NCBI GenBank assembly: GCA_963556255.1
Contig: OY744611.1
Span: forward strand, 1,847,030 to 1,911,029
Source: Allolobophora icterica
Lineage: Eukaryota; Annelida; Clitellata; Crassiclitellata; Lumbricidae
Reading direction: 5' to 3'
DNA length: 64,000 nucleotides
Positions 43,601 through 56,483 of this stretch are shown in pieces; position 1 is the first letter of the stretch; every line of letters starts with the position of its first letter. The translations under genes and the position numbers were made by a program. The notes beneath the pieces are model-generated. The model was not told the DNA's origin and searched no databases. It saw only the letters and a program-made list of their open reading frames with translations.

Positions 43601-44471
43601 TCATCCTCATCATTGTTTTCGTCGACATCGTCATAACCATCATCTCTAGCATTATGCTTTGGAGTGTAGTAATTTTCACGACCGTCCCACGATATGAAGC
43701 AGAACCCAGATGTAGGCCTAACCATTTCCCTATTTAGACTTAGGCAGTGACGCCTTATTGGTGGTCTGAGCTTCCAATGCGTAAGTCATCATTATCATCA
43801 TGACCGTCCTCGCCGTCCTATTCCTCGTCATTACTTTCGTCGTTGTCGTCATCATCAATTTTTCAATGTCATCAACATCAACATAATCATCACCATCATG
43901 TGTCTTCTCCACGAAAACCGTCCAATTCTGCAGAGTGTATGTTGCCCGTCGTTCAGCGGTCGTGGATCTGCATGCGCAATTCGGACACATGTGTTGAGTT
44001 CACTTCTGTGGCTGTCAAGATTTATTTATACGGCTTGACTTTGTTTTTGTTTGGCTTTGGTTCCTCTTTCCTCCTGTGTCCAGTTTGGGCCTATTCTTTG
44101 CAGCTGTTGACAGCCGATCTGATCATCTGACCCTTATCATCATTCTTTGATCATCAATCTTCACCGTTGTTCTTGGAGCTCGGATTGGTGCGAAACAACG
44201 TGCGAGTAAACACAGACGAGGAGGGAATGCGTCGATATTTTCTAAGTCGAGTTGGCTTAGGCGGAGATCTATCCATCGCTAATCACGTCAAAATGTATCC
44301 ACTGGCTTTTCATTATAATCTGTGCCCCAGCTTCATCAGAAGGCGAAGTATTTGTTAGCTCTTGGCGATATGTGCAATGCTCAAAATCATAAACACAAGC
44401 ACACAACAAATTCAACACACAAAACACACGCACACTAACTTGAAAGCTCAAATACGATCATATAGGCCTAT
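43601..44471. other. Intron of the putative CARD-NHL gene
   Basis: Contains degenerate CAT runs (43790-43900). A 63-codon frame at 44167-44358 with no recognised motif ends without a splice signal. Confidence 0.4.
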
Positions 44472-44832
44472 CACGACAAATGATTCACCGACAAAAAGGT
44501 TCACGGACAAATGGTTCACGATCTGCCAGCTTATAGTTTGAGCTATATTTTCATCGATATTCCAGCTTCTAGTTTGAGTTATATTTTCATCGATCTCCCT
44601 GCTTCTAGTTTCATGAAAGTAGAGCCAAACATGCTTTTTCGTAGTCCAATGTAAAACACACAAACTAGAAACTGGATGAGCGATGAAAATTTAACTCAAA
44701 CTAGAAATTGGATGAGCGACGATGAAAATATAGCTCAAAGTGGAAGCTGAAAGATCGTGAACCATTTGTCCGTGAACCATTTGTCCGTGAACCTTTTGTC
44801 GGTGAACTATTTGTCGTGAACCTTTTGTCGTG
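44472..44832. mobile_element. 361 bp inverted-repeat MITE with 15 bp subrepeats
   Basis: The ends carry GGTTCACGGACAAAT units (two to three on the left, about five in inverse orientation on the right). The interior has inverted ~54 bp units (CCAGCTTCTAGTTTGAGTTA). The whole piece can fold on itself. The target duplication is unclear. The GGACAAA core is shared with the palindromic arrays at 25916 and 31142. Confidence 0.7.
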
Positions 44833-45099
44833 GAACCGTTTCATTTATGCTCTTTAAAATGCATGAAAGAAGTTAAAAGTTCTGAAGATAAGTAATCCGA
44901 GTCGATGAATTTGTAGCTACATAATACCACAGTGAGAAATTTATAACATAGCAATAAGGTTAAGACAATATGCACAATATGACACAATGGACAATGCATA
45001 TTTACGTAGTTACAGGTGAGAGGTTGGGACACGGTAGGCAAGAATCTACACATTCAAGGGGCAATAGAAGGACGGAAAGAAAAAGCCAAAAAGCTTGCT

Positions 45100-46440
45100 A
45101 TGACACATACCTAGGACTCGAACTCTTGTTGATAAACGTGCTTTTTGTATTCTCTTGTCCCAAACTCACCCGAGCGTGGGGTGTCTACGATGTTACGACA
45201 CGCTGTTCTGTCATGCTTTAGAAGGCCGACATTTAGCTTTGCGAGATCCTTCTTCAAGACTCTAGTTCAAGTATTCCTAGGTTTACCACGTCTAATCCCT
45301 CGGGGGCTCAGGGTCTCAGTGCTATACGCTGGTCGTCGTTTTCTGAAGAGCGGGCCAACTGTCAGAAGACGCGCAGTCTGCATCTTCGAACAGTGACAGG
45401 GATCGGAGCCGTTGCTGTTCATCTTCTGATCACGACATTTCCCACAAGGTCAGAGTAGGGAATCCGGAGGATCCTTCTGTGGCATATCGAAAGTGTCGAG
45501 TTTACTGTCTGTTATTTCTATGATTTCACCAAACGCAAGTGGAGAAAAGTAGTGACAGCACAAGCAACTTTAAGGTTTAATAGTCTAGAAGAGTAGGTAA
45601 GTGTTCAGCTCAACTTTACAACGTCGGATCCTTTTACATGGAGAGACACTGAAGGATTTGGCGATGGGGATGGAGCTCTTTATCTGCTGTTCGATTGACC
45701 ACTGGACACGGTATGGCTGGCGAAGTAGGTAAAGGCTTTAACAAGTTCCAATTCATTGCCTACAGCCGTTGACAGTACTCGGCCAAAGGGTTGTTCCTAG
45801 GTAGTTTGGCTTTTGATTCATCTATAAACCAAACGGTTTGGCTACCCTGCTCATTACATCCAGCGACAAGAGTGAAACCTCTGCTATTTCAGATAGGAGT
45901 GAAACAGAGTCTAAGCAATCTAGCTATATGAAGACCTTCGATCGTGGCACCTATCATACCACAATTGACTGGGAGTTCCATAATATTGTCCTTTGGTGCT
46001 TTCAGGCCCGGCTCAAGACATTTGGCGGCCCTGGGCAAATCGGCGACCCTAGGCGAAACGGCGGCCCTAAGCACAAACCGTCCGAAAATGTGATGACCTT
46101 TTTTTAGGAATTCGCCTCACAAATCACATTTTTTAAGGAATTCGCAGTTACACCTGGGCAATTTATCATTTCATCCATCTTTTTTGGAATTTCATCTTAG
46201 AAAAGAGTTGATGACCTTTTTTGCTATAGCAAAATGGAAAATTGGCGGCCCCTAAAAATCGGCGGCCCTGGGCGGCTGCCCAGTTTACCTAACAGACGAA
46301 CCGGGCCTGGGTGCTTTCCATTAAGTGAGTCAAATGCGGCTTTCAATTTCACATAGGCAATCCAAGGCGCTTTTGGTACTCGCATCGAGTTGACATTTCT
46401 GTATGTTGCGAACAATGCCCGGGGTGAAAGCACTTTGCTG
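45100..46440 (-). pseudogene. RTE-like LINE fragment, interrupted by a hAT MITE
   Basis: Minus strand: IAYVKLKAAFDSLNGKH at about 46340 (RT motif), then after the MITE a degenerate palm and thumb, then at 45150-45340 RGIRRGKPRNTWTRVLKKDL, the RTE-type C-terminal tail. Many stops. It lies antisense in the putative intron 43424-46577. Confidence 0.6.
46003..46309. mobile_element. hAT MITE with 8 bp TSD
   Basis: Termini CAGGCCCGGCTC and its near-inverse GAACCGGGCCTG; GGTGCTTT duplicated at 45995-46002 and 46310-46317. CAG-type ends with an 8 bp duplication are typical hAT. The flanks rejoin in frame inside the RTE-like RT (SLNGKH). Confidence 0.85.
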
Positions 46441-46577
46441 CCGTCTTCTTTGCTTCAGCAGCAGATCCTCCACACGCCCTAAGCGTTTGAAGTTTTCCGA
46501 AATTTCATAAAATATCGTATAATCATTAACATGTTAAACCTGTCAGGAACTTTTGTTTTTGCGGTTATTTATTCTAG

Positions 46578-46864
46578 AAATTATTGAGCTGCGCGCTGTT
46601 CATGACTTCTGTCCCAAACAGATGAATAAAGGAGATAACACGGCGCTCATCAATACTCTCAAGTTTTTTTTGAAACACGAAGATGCTTTAACATCGATGA
46701 TGGACCCTTCTAGTGTTGCAGAATTAGAATCTTATGCCGCGAAAAAGACGCCATGTGAGAAGACTGAATCATTCTATTCAGCCGACCACGTGTATTCTTG
46801 TGCAACGTTTCCATTTAAAAGAAGAGACAACTTGAGGAAAATTCCTGTGCCAAATATCGGGTGA
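46578..46864 (+). CDS. Putative terminal exon of the CARD-NHL gene
   Basis: Acceptor GTTATTTATTCTAG (AG 46576-46577), phase 1, open to TGA at 46862-46864. About 95 residues: NTLKFFLKHEDALTSMMDPS, a CEKTESFYSADHVYSCATF stretch, and a basic end. No domain recognised. Its phase fits the NHL donor at 43423. Alternatively it belongs to an unrelated gene. Confidence 0.5.
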
Positions 46865-46869
46865 CTATG

Positions 46870-47040
46870 TACAACCAAAACCATAACCATAAATTTTATT
46901 ACTTCTTGTAATACATAGTCACAGAATACCAGATCATTCAGAATCAGAATTTAGTACCTTTAGTATCAATATTAATGAAAGTAAAGGGAACAACCCCTAA
47001 GGGACCTAGATCCCGCTGGCGGGGCTACCCATGTACATGA
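46870..47040 (-). pseudogene. L2/CR1-like LINE 3'UTR fragment
   Basis: CCCCTAAGGGACCTAGATCC and CGCTGGCGGGGCT match, in minus orientation, the hairpin-bearing 3'UTR of the LINE at 52890-55230 (54845-54895). It is a 5'-truncated copy. Confidence 0.6.
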
Positions 47041-47855
47041 GCAAAATCTTAAAATGGCTAATCAGTATAATTTGGTTGATATGTAAGAGCTTGACTAGTT
47101 AACTAAGATTCGAAGTTAAATCACATCAGGTTACAGCTTCAAACCAAGTGCGCATACAAAGCTGTGAATTATTCATACAATAATCATGGGGCAGGATTCT
47201 CTAGCTAAATAATTGCGGAGTTTTCTTAAGATGAAAATATTAAGCAAACTTCTTATAGTGATAGGAATACTGTTTCAGCAGAAAACGATGATTTTTTTTA
47301 TTTCGAATCGCAATTTGTCAAATCATGAAAAACACAAATAGCCTTCTACGCACCCAAGAAAGATTCTATTTAATAGTGGCAAGAGAATTAAAGCGTTGTT
47401 AACCTGTCATTTCTGCGTCGTAGTTCTTTAAGAAAAGACTGTGCAGTGGATTATTGGCGACGTTAGGCCTATTTTTTAGCTATAGCCATAATATCAATTA
47501 CAATTACATAATGTTCAATTACAATTACAATTACAATTACAATATCAGTAAAGCCTGACACCACGTGTGTAAGAAAAGTATTATACTGTGATAGTTTAAA
47601 AAAAGTAAGAGGAGATGATCATTCAACAATGTTTCGTTTATGCCTATATTTAACTCGCTTCTGACTGGTATTACAAATTAACGATTTAAGAAATTCCAGA
47701 GATTTCAGAATTCTGTGGCTTGAGGCATGGCTGAAACACTAAAATGTGATAATTTAATCGTGTAGTTATGTCTGTCTATTGGCGCTTGTTCAGGAAAGAA
47801 TCTCTTTCAAATTGCGTTGTGTGACCTAAAAAATTGAACTAGGCCTATATCCAAC
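47041..47855. other. Non-coding, no feature seen
   Basis: Contains a short (TTACAA)n run near 47515-47545; otherwise nothing recognisable. Confidence 0.4.

Positions 47856-47905
<50 letters not shown>
47856..47905. repeat. (AATC)n microsatellite, LINE 3' tail
   Basis: ATCA units at the 3' end of the minus-strand L2-like LINE 47856-52240; other members end in the same type of tail (57184). Confidence 0.85.
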
Positions 47906-48591
47906 TTTATTTTGCAACCAACCAATTCAGTACAAAAGTCGCATGAGCATAGATATCGTTATATTCGGCTACAAAAATGGTGGCCCTGAAGGGATCGAGG
48001 ATCCCGCTAAGTAGGGACACGTAGGTACAGATTTTAAATATGAAAGATCGAGGTGGCCAGGAGGTATGATATTTTGACTAAATCACGTGTAAGTGCTTAT
48101 TACAACCATGAGCACTTTGGTTACCATGTGCAAAATAAAAAGAACGAAAAAACACAAACTCATTGTGAAAATAGGAAATAAAGATCAGAATAAACGAATA
48201 AAGAGAGAAATGAGAAGAAAAACAGAAAGTAAAAAAATGCGTTGAAAGTTAACTAACTAACTGAAAAAATCTTAACTAACTACAAAGAAGGAAACTCAAT
48301 TTACAAGCAATTGTTGTACAGTAATAAACCGAGCAAGATAGGAATAGTCAATTGTCCTAGAAGATAATTACAAAATATTTCTTAACTAACTGAAACGACT
48401 TATCTACAGAGAAACACAGATCAGGTTACAATCAATTATTATAGGCCTACTGTAAATAGTCAAAATAGAGCGAGCGAGATAGGAAAGGTCAATAATCCTA
48501 TTGATTCCTGCAGGTGAGTGCATAGTTTGCCTTTAAATATCGGTAAACTAGGAGATAGGCGTATTTCCATAGGGATTTTCTCCCAAGTTAC

Positions 48592-49344
48592 CTTGTTACC
48601 TTGTTACCTTGTGCTGTCAGCTCGTGGAGCTCTAGCGATCATCCTGGTGAACACACTCAATTGTTCCCTATTCGATGACAAGTCCCTTAATTCCGCCAAA
48701 TTCATGCCAGTTACATCTTGTATCTCAGCCATCCATCTCCTCCTTGGGCGACCCCGTCTTCTCCTCCCCTCACCACACGCCAGCATCATTTCCTTCTCCA
48801 GATCATCAGATCGCATAACATGTCCAAAGAACCTTAGCTTCATTCTTGTCGCAGTTTGTTTTAACGACTCTTCATTCTCAACTCCAATCTCCTCTCGTAT
48901 TGATTCGTTCGTTCTTAATCTCAGTCCAAGATATTCTCAGCATCTTCCTCCATATCCACATTTCACAAGCGTTAACCTTATTTTCCATATTCTTTGTCAT
49001 TGTCCACGTCTCGCAACCGTACAGTACCGTAGGAAAGATTAGTGCTCTCACGAGCCTTTTTTTGTTTCTATGCTCACATGTTTGTCTTTCCATATCTTTT
49101 CCAGTCCGGTCATTGCAGCTTTCCCTATAGCAATCCTTCGTTTTATTTCTGGATCACACTTTCCCTCCTTTCCAACCAGTGATCCTAGGAATGTGAAGCT
49201 TTCTACCACCTCTATTTCCTCTCCGTCTATCTCAAAACTATCCCAATCTGCTGTTGTCATGACCTTTGTCTTCTTTATGTTGAAGTATAAACCAGCTTTT
49301 TCACTTTCTCTCCTGACCCTTCTTATCAGTTCTGCCAGATCCTC
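48592..49344 (-). pseudogene. RTE-like LINE 3' copy inserted in the L2-like LINE, 16 bp TSD
   Basis: TTTTCTCCCAAGTTAC flanks both sides (48576-48591 and 49345-49360). The minus-strand peptides VVESFTFLGSLVGKEGKC, VLYGCETWTMTKNMENKV, RFFGHVMRSDDLEKEMMLAC and RGRPRRRWMAEIQDV are the RTE-type C-terminal region. Tandem GGTAACAA units (48592-48612) form its 3' tail. Truncation, tail and duplication are the signature of target-primed reverse transcription. Confidence 0.9.
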
Positions 49345-52240
49345 TTTTCTCCCAAGTTACAACACCAATAAATCTGATAGAAAAGAGGCGCGTGTTAGTT
49401 CGGGCATAGGTACGGCGATATGCGGTAGAGTTTCTAGTAGAGTGAGAGTGGACATCGGACAAATGATCGAAGAAATTATTATATGCGAATGGCAGGAGGC
49501 TTCGATCATAGCGGTACATAAACTCCCCTACTTGAAGAGTCCTGATTTTGTCAATTTTTAAAATTTTAAGAGCACGAAAAATATGACCAGTATGTGAGCC
49601 ATATGGAATACCCGCCACTAAGAGGATTGTGCTAATAGATCGACTATAAACTTTTTTGTAAAACAGTTAACCTATATAACCTCGAATTATAAGTGGAGGC
49701 CCATACTACATTACAATAGGAAAAATAGGGGTGTATTAACGAGTAGTACAGCTTAAGCCTGATGGCCGAGGGTAAGATGTGTGAAGTGCGCGCTAATATT
49801 CCAATATTTTTTGCTACTTTGGATGCAACATTGGTTATATTGTCTGTCCACTGCATATGATGATCAACGTAGACTCCTAAGAATTTAGATGAGCTCACTT
49901 CAGAGAGGGGAGTGTTGTTAATATGCAATTTAAACTGACCCGGTGGAATGCTTTTTCTATGGGATTTGAATAAGATAAAATTCGTTTTATCCAAGTTTAT
50001 AGTCAATCTAATAGCACAGAACTATTCGGCCATGGATACCAGTTCATTGTTAACTACTTGGAATAGAGTATTTATACAGGTGTGGGAGTAAAAGACATTC
50101 GTGTCGTCTGCAAACTTGATAAAACAGGCGAGTGGAGACATTAGGGAGGTCATTGATGTATACAAGAAATAATAGGGTGCCAAGATTGGAGCCATGAGGG
50201 ACCCCATAATGAATTTCTCTTAGGGTGGAGCGTTTGCCGTTACACTCGACGCATTGCAGACGTCTCTCAAGGTAACTGGCAAACCAGTTTCGCTGTGCAC
50301 CACGTATGCCATAATTTTCTAGTTTATCCAGGAGAATTTTATGATTTACAGTATCGAATGCCTTTGTCAAATCGAATTTGACAAAGGCAAAGTCGATACC
50401 TAAAGAATATTCATTGTTTTCAATCGCATTCGAGATTTTATCTTGCATGGATAACAATGACATAGCCGGGGAATGGCCCGATCGGAAGCCATGCTGGAAA
50501 GGAAAAAGTATGTTGGTTTTTAGAATGAAATCGTATAGTCGATTATACATTAATTTCTCAAAAAATTTTGAAAAATAAGTGAGAATGGATGGTGATAGTT
50601 AGGTCGTCTCTTTCGACTTTTTCATAAATTGGTATAACCTTTGCCACCTTTAGTGTTTGAGGGAAGACTCCAGTGATAAAAGAGCAATTGACTATCGCGG
50701 CTAGTGGATGAGCTGTGCAGTCAATAATGGAGCTGGCAATACAGGGGTCAATGTCGTCCACACCCTTGCTATGCGTTGCACGAATAGATTGGCTTAGACA
50801 AAGAATTTCGTTAGGAGAAGTTAATTGGAGACCAAAAGATTTCAAGGGAGGGGGTTTCATATATCTCCTAAACGCCCCCGGAGATTCAGATATTTTCCCA
50901 TCACGTGACTGAGCAATGCTCGCAAAATAATTATTGAATTTATTTGCAATAGTTTCAGCGTCTTCAATCCTATTCCATTGACGTTCAGTGATTCAATTAG
51001 GGTATCTCGCTGTCCCATGTTTGTTAAAGACCGAATTATACTCCAGGTTTTCTTTAAATCATTTCTACATTTGTCAAATTCCGCGGCGTAATAATATTTT
51101 TCAGCATTTATCCGAATTGTTTTAAATTTGTTTCGGTTTATCACAAATCTATTCCTATTTGCAACGCTGGGACTTTGATAAATTTCAGATATAGCCGCGC
51201 CTTTTTCATAGTTGATTTAAGCAGACCCCGTGTCATCCAGGGTTGTTTAATGGTAACTTTACCTCGGTTCTTACTTAGATTAGGTGGGAAAGAATTATCA
51301 TAAATGTTTTTAAATATCATCAGGAACAAATCATACGCCCCGTCCACCTCCCCATCTCTGCACAGATTGGTAACTGCCAAGGACATTCCTGACAGGAAAG
51401 AAGCTCTCGAAATTTTTTCTTATTTTCCTCACCAAAATTCCTTGATTCCCTAAGAGAGGGATTTTCATGCTTGGGGTGCTCAAGGTCAAAGCGAATCAGT
51501 ATGGGCAGTTGGTCAGATATGTCCGAGGCTATAATCGTCGAGTCGATTATATTCATCCAGGCATTTGTGAACAGGTTGTCGATCAACGTCGACGAGTGGG
51601 GCGTTATTCTAGTAGGCTTAGTTATAGCCGGTAAGAAATGGTACACTGTTATACATCCGTAGAAAGACCCCGTTGCCCTATGCTCATTAGATTTTAGCAG
51701 GTCAATGTTAAAATCCCCACTAGCATTATCTTTTTATTCTTTTTTGTTAATTCAGAAAATGATTGCTCAAAATCCCCGGAGAACTCCTCTACGTTTTGAC
51801 CAGGAGGCCTATAGATGATGCCCAGCGTAATCGTTTCCTTATTTATAGTAATTTGAAGAAATAGGCCTTCATATGAGTTATGAGCAAGTTTGGGTTCAAG
51901 AGGTTCGAATCTTTTGAAGGAAATGCCATTCTTAATCAGAGCTCCTACTCCTCCACCCAGGCCGTTGGACCTTGGCTTATGTATAAATTGGTATCCCGGA
52001 ATGTTGACCCAGTCCTCAGAATTCGCCTTCAGCCATGTTTCAGATAAAGCAAGAATAGAAACTGGGAGCTGGTGAATTAAGTTATCTATTTCAGACAATT
52101 TACCCAAAATACTTCTACAATTGAGATGCATAATTGAGAGGAAAGATGTGAATGAGGATAATTTAGGTTCAAAAGAGGATGGGATCATGTAGCAACTACT
52201 ATTATGGTCTATCATCAGACAGGTGTTACTTCGTTCAGTC

Positions 52241-52889
52241 CGTTACAGTGAACACAACAATAGAACTGTTCAGACAGCTCAAGAGTCAGCCGCGGGCACA
52301 ACTATGCGTACAACCTAATATACCATGCAGACTCAATAGCCTAGGCCTGCGTAGAAATTGAAAGACATCAAGCTGAGACCATCATGCCTATCGAAACATC
52401 ATTCTGCGACAGTCCATTCAAAGTTCAAATCATACAGACACAAAATAAAGAACCTAACTTGGAATATCCATCATCTGCTTGCGCTAACTGCATACCAAAT
52501 AGACTGGTTTTAGCAAGCAGTCAACAAGCAAATAAAATACAGTCCAATTACCATTTCAAATTTTAAAGGTTCAGATGAGCTTCGTAAAAACCACTGTATT
52601 TCGTTATACCACTGTATAAACATCACCCCTATTGCTCAGTTTTATCAATATTCAATAAGTTCAATCGATTGCGTTTCTCCGGTTGTAACTAAAAGTAGAA
52701 CTATTTCTGGTACACCGCTTTTTCAGTGCTACAGCTAGATACTATAGTTTCCTTTTTAGCCGTATAAAGAACTATTATAATACGGAATTTCTTAAGCATA
52801 AAAATGACCTCTAAAAACCTGGTCAACTATTACACTGGTGCTGAACCAGAGTCCACCTGACTCAACCATAGGATCATTAAACAGGGATG
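52241..52889. other. Spacer between two opposed LINEs
   Basis: A 60-codon plus-strand frame (52384-52566) lacks motifs. AATAATGGAT repeats at 52900-52935 precede the next LINE. Confidence 0.4.
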
Positions 52890-55230
52890 GTCACATAATA
52901 ATGGATAATAATGGATAATTATGGATAATGGATAATGCAATGATAGCCGATAGTTTAAATGTGCACTTTACCCAGGTGGCCAAAAGACTTTATGAAAAGA
53001 TTCCAGATGCCTGCTCCTCCTTCACTGACTACCTCCCGCCTTCCCTACCTTCATCGTTTGCATTGTACCCTACTAGTGCTGAGGAGATTATGTCTATATA
53101 TTCAACAATGAAAATAATATCTCACAGCATAGGCCCAGATTTACTCGATCCAGCTGTTATTGGCTCTAATTTAGAATATATTTCTAAACCTTTGGCCAAT
53201 ATATACAACTGCTCAATGGCTAATGGTGTAGTACCTTTAAAAATGAAGTTAGCTACTGTTACTCCAATCTTCAAACAAGGTTATAGGGAGGACCTAAACA
53301 ACTACAGGCCTATTTCTATTTTATCATTATTTTCAAAAATACTCGAAAAGGTAATTTACCATAGACTCTATGATTTTGTTGATAAACAGAAAATACTTTT
53401 TCCTTATCAACATAGATTCAGAACGGGTTACTCAACAACCTTACCCCTAATAAATATTCACGACAAAATAGCTGAAGCCATTGACAATAAGGAATTCGCC
53501 ATAGGGTTCTTTCTCGATCTGTCGAAGGCATTCGACACAGTAAATCATAAAATATTAATTGAAAAGCTTTTAACTATGGAGTAAGAGGACTACCACTGGC
53601 TTGGTTTCAAAATTATCTCTCATCACGATACCAGCAAGTAAAATGCAACGGGGTTAGATCCTCATTTAGATGGCTTGAGTTTGGAGTTCCTCAGGGGTCG
53701 GTCCTTGGACCATCACTATTTTTGATTTATATCAATGATCTTCCTAGAGCGTCTTCCTTACTAAATTTTATATTATTTGCTGACGACTCCAATGTATTCT
53801 ATTCTAATGCCACATAATTTTATTTATAAGGACCTATTTGATATAACTAATAGGGAACTGATGCAAATTGCTAACTGGTTTAAAGCCAACAAATTATCGC
53901 TAAATTTAAACAAAACCAATTACATCCTATTATCAGCACGGGGTAAGATCAGAAACCAAACATTAGAAAAGCTTATAATTGACCTGATTGAAATTCCCCA
54001 GGTAGACTCGGTTAAATTCCTAGGGGTTTACCTTGACAAAAATCTTACTTCGAAAGAACATATTGAGCAAATATGCCACAAAATAGCAAGGAATATTGGG
54101 GTGATAAAAAGAATCTCATACCTACTATCAGCTGAAATATTAAATACTCTTTACTATGCTATAATTTACCCTTATCTGTAATATTGTAATTTGGTGTGGG
54201 CTTCTAACTATAGTTCCAGGCTCAGTAAATTAGTTATACTACACAAAAGGATTATAAGGATAATAACTAAATCGCACTATTTTGCTCATACCTATGACTT
54301 ATTTCTGAGTTTGAGAATACTTAAACTGGATAAATTACTTGAATATCAAATTGGTATTTTCATGTAGGCCCTATTCAACGATAAACAAATTACTACCCCA
54401 TGAGTACTCTTGCTTGTTTACCAGGAACTCCCAGATGCACAATTATTTAACAAGAGATGCATCTAACTTAAGAAGTGTATTTGCTAGGACAAATATAAGT
54501 AAATTTTCTATTTCATGTAAGGGTCCACTAACTTGGAACTCAATACCAACGGGGTACGACTTGTAAATGTTTATCCTGAAATGCTAGCTGGTAGAATCTA
54601 ATGGGATAGTTGATGGCATACTGACCTCATCAGCTTGGATGTTGGAACAAACTCAGATAACACTAGATTAATATTACAATAATATTATTTTATAATTAAA
54701 ATTATTTTACCAAAGTTATTTACTTCACTTATTATTGCCCTATCTTTGCTCTGCCTCCCTTCACTTTACGGTATCCTACATTACATTAACTTACTTAATC
54801 TCCTGGCCTTATACTCGACTACCATGTTGGGAATTAATAAGCAATAGGGGCTCGCTCTAGCGGGACACCATCCCTTCTGGGTCTCCCTTTGTGTCCTATT
54901 AATATTTCAGAGCCTTATCATTCAGGTTTATCGTTCAGGTTTCTTTACTTTTCTATCAGCACGAACCAACGATATTAATTTAATGATCATATATTATTGC
55001 TCTGAAAATCTGTGAATTTTATGGATTAAAATAAACATGTTAATAAGATAAGTTAATTAGTTCTGTGTATCGTTGTTAAATACAAACAATAGTTTATTAA
55101 AATAGTATCTGTTAAGCGATAAATGAGTCTGTAACTGATAAGACAACCTGATGTAAAAGCCTAAAAGGAATGTATGTAAATCAAATGTTTGGACCAATAA
55201 AAAACGTTCTGTTCAGTTCTGTTCTGTTCT
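52890..55230 (+). pseudogene. L2/CR1-like LINE, RT to 3'UTR
   Basis: Plus-strand RT in order: NCSMANGVVPLKMKLATVTP, NNYRPISILSLFSKILEKV, FRTGYSTTLPLI, FFLDLSKAFDTVNHK, FGVPQGSVLGPSLF, NFILFADDSNVFYS, FLGVYLDKNL and CNLVWASNYSSRLS. One frameshift lies near 53580 and others after 53810. The endonuclease is missing (5' truncation). The 3'UTR has CTCTAGCGGGACACCATCCC, and the end shows GTTCTGTTCAGTTCTG repeats (55206-55230). Confidence 0.85.
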
Positions 55231-55397
55231 ATTTCTATTCTTACTTGTATTCCATTTCCATAAGCTTAAGCTGTGTGTCTGACGGATTAATATTCCCAAT
55301 GTTGAAATGAATACAGCTATGTTATAGTGTGCATTAAATACCAGTGTTATGCAAGATGATAATTGACAATAATGTTTTAATTTTATACTTTATTTAG

Positions 55398-55518
55398 TAA
55401 AATGTATGGATGGTGGCTGGCGAAGCATTTGAAGAGTGGAAAGATCGGATTCATACCAAGAAATCACGTTGTAAAGGGTAAGATGGATGTTGTAGAGCAT
55501 CGCAAGTATTATGGACTG
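55398..55518 (+). CDS. SH3 C-terminal / SH2-linker exon of a Src-type kinase
   Basis: Acceptor TACTTTATTTAG (AG 55396-55397), donor GGACTG|GTAAGT at 55519; 121 bp in one open frame. WWLAKHLKSGKIGFIPRNHV matches the end of a Src-family SH3 domain (W-W-x-A...G-x-x-G-x-I-P-x-N-x-V), and EHRKYYGL resembles the start of SH2. An internal donor at 55478 (AAAGG|GTAAGA) would give a shorter exon. No other kinase exon is visible in the window. Confidence 0.7.
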
Positions 55519-56483
55519 GTAAGTTGCCTATGCTAGGTTTCAGACAGTAGCTATCATTTGAAAGTTGAAAATCGGATTAAACCTGATGAACATGCAAACA
55601 CTCGTAACTTAATAACTGTTTAGGATTACTGTTGTTTGCTGTTATTCAGCAATCAGCATATCCTGTCGAATACCAAAAATATCCACCAGAGACCAATGAA
55701 TTTTGTCGGTTAGAATCGACTAATTATTTCAAGTATCATTAATAGCATTTCTAGAACTTGCATTGTTTGTAAATATAGAAGTTAATTTAATAAAAACACA
55801 TTCTCTAAAATATATCTCAACATTTTTTGTATTTTAAACAGAAACTGATGTCCAGCCTTCTAAGAAAACGCTAAGAATGTGAAACTTTTATCTAATTAAC
55901 TAATAGCATATATAACGCATTCGTTTATTTTTTGCGAAATAACCCCCTCCTGCAGGTTACCTGCGCCGTTTTCGGAATTCGAAATGTAGATAAAACCTGA
56001 AAGAACAAACTTGATTACGTTTCAGAGCCAGGTTAACGAAATGAAGACGATTTAATTTTATTTCATCAAGCGTCGCCAAAGAAGCTGATCTCCTAATTGT
56101 ATTTTTGTATGGAACTAGAAATATCAATGAATAACAATTAACTTAAAAACCTGTATGTTAGAAAGATTTGATGCGGCTTTAAAAAATTGGGTAAATTTGT
56201 ATCGCTTATTCCTTCAACTGCTTTTACATACGTGGTTTCTCTTATCATTATTGCTTCATGCCGTTTTATGACGTCTGCGAAATAAACAACAGCGAAAGGT
56301 TTTCGTGCTAGCACATTTTTATATTTCGTCCATCAACACAATTTAGTGCGCGAAGAGTTCTTCAGTAGATAAAACCGCACTCTTTTCCGATGGTAGCCTT
56401 TAGACTTGTAGGTTTAGACCATTTAATTCAATTTGCCACTATAGCAGTAGCTAGGCTTTTGCCTATGGTGATGCCTATGGTGA
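55519..56483. other. Probable intron downstream of the SH3 exon
   Basis: AT-rich, no repeat or exon recognised. Confidence 0.4.

Larger units (their letters stand above)
47856..52240 (-). mobile_element. L2/CR1-like LINE, near full-length, split by an RTE-like insertion
   Basis: Minus strand, 5' to 3': endonuclease with IMHLNCRSILGKLSEIDNLI, LALSETWL and NGLGGGVGALI (52215-51320); RT with FRSGHSPAMSLL, KFDLTKAFDTVNH, HYGVPHGSNLG, FIKFADDTNVFYS and FLGVYVDHHMQW (50860-49650); a C-terminal tail that crosses the RTE-like insertion and rejoins at WEKIPMEIRLSPSLPIF (48575-48500); then a hairpin-bearing 3'UTR and an ATCA tail. Several frameshifts, so inactive. Confidence 0.85.
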
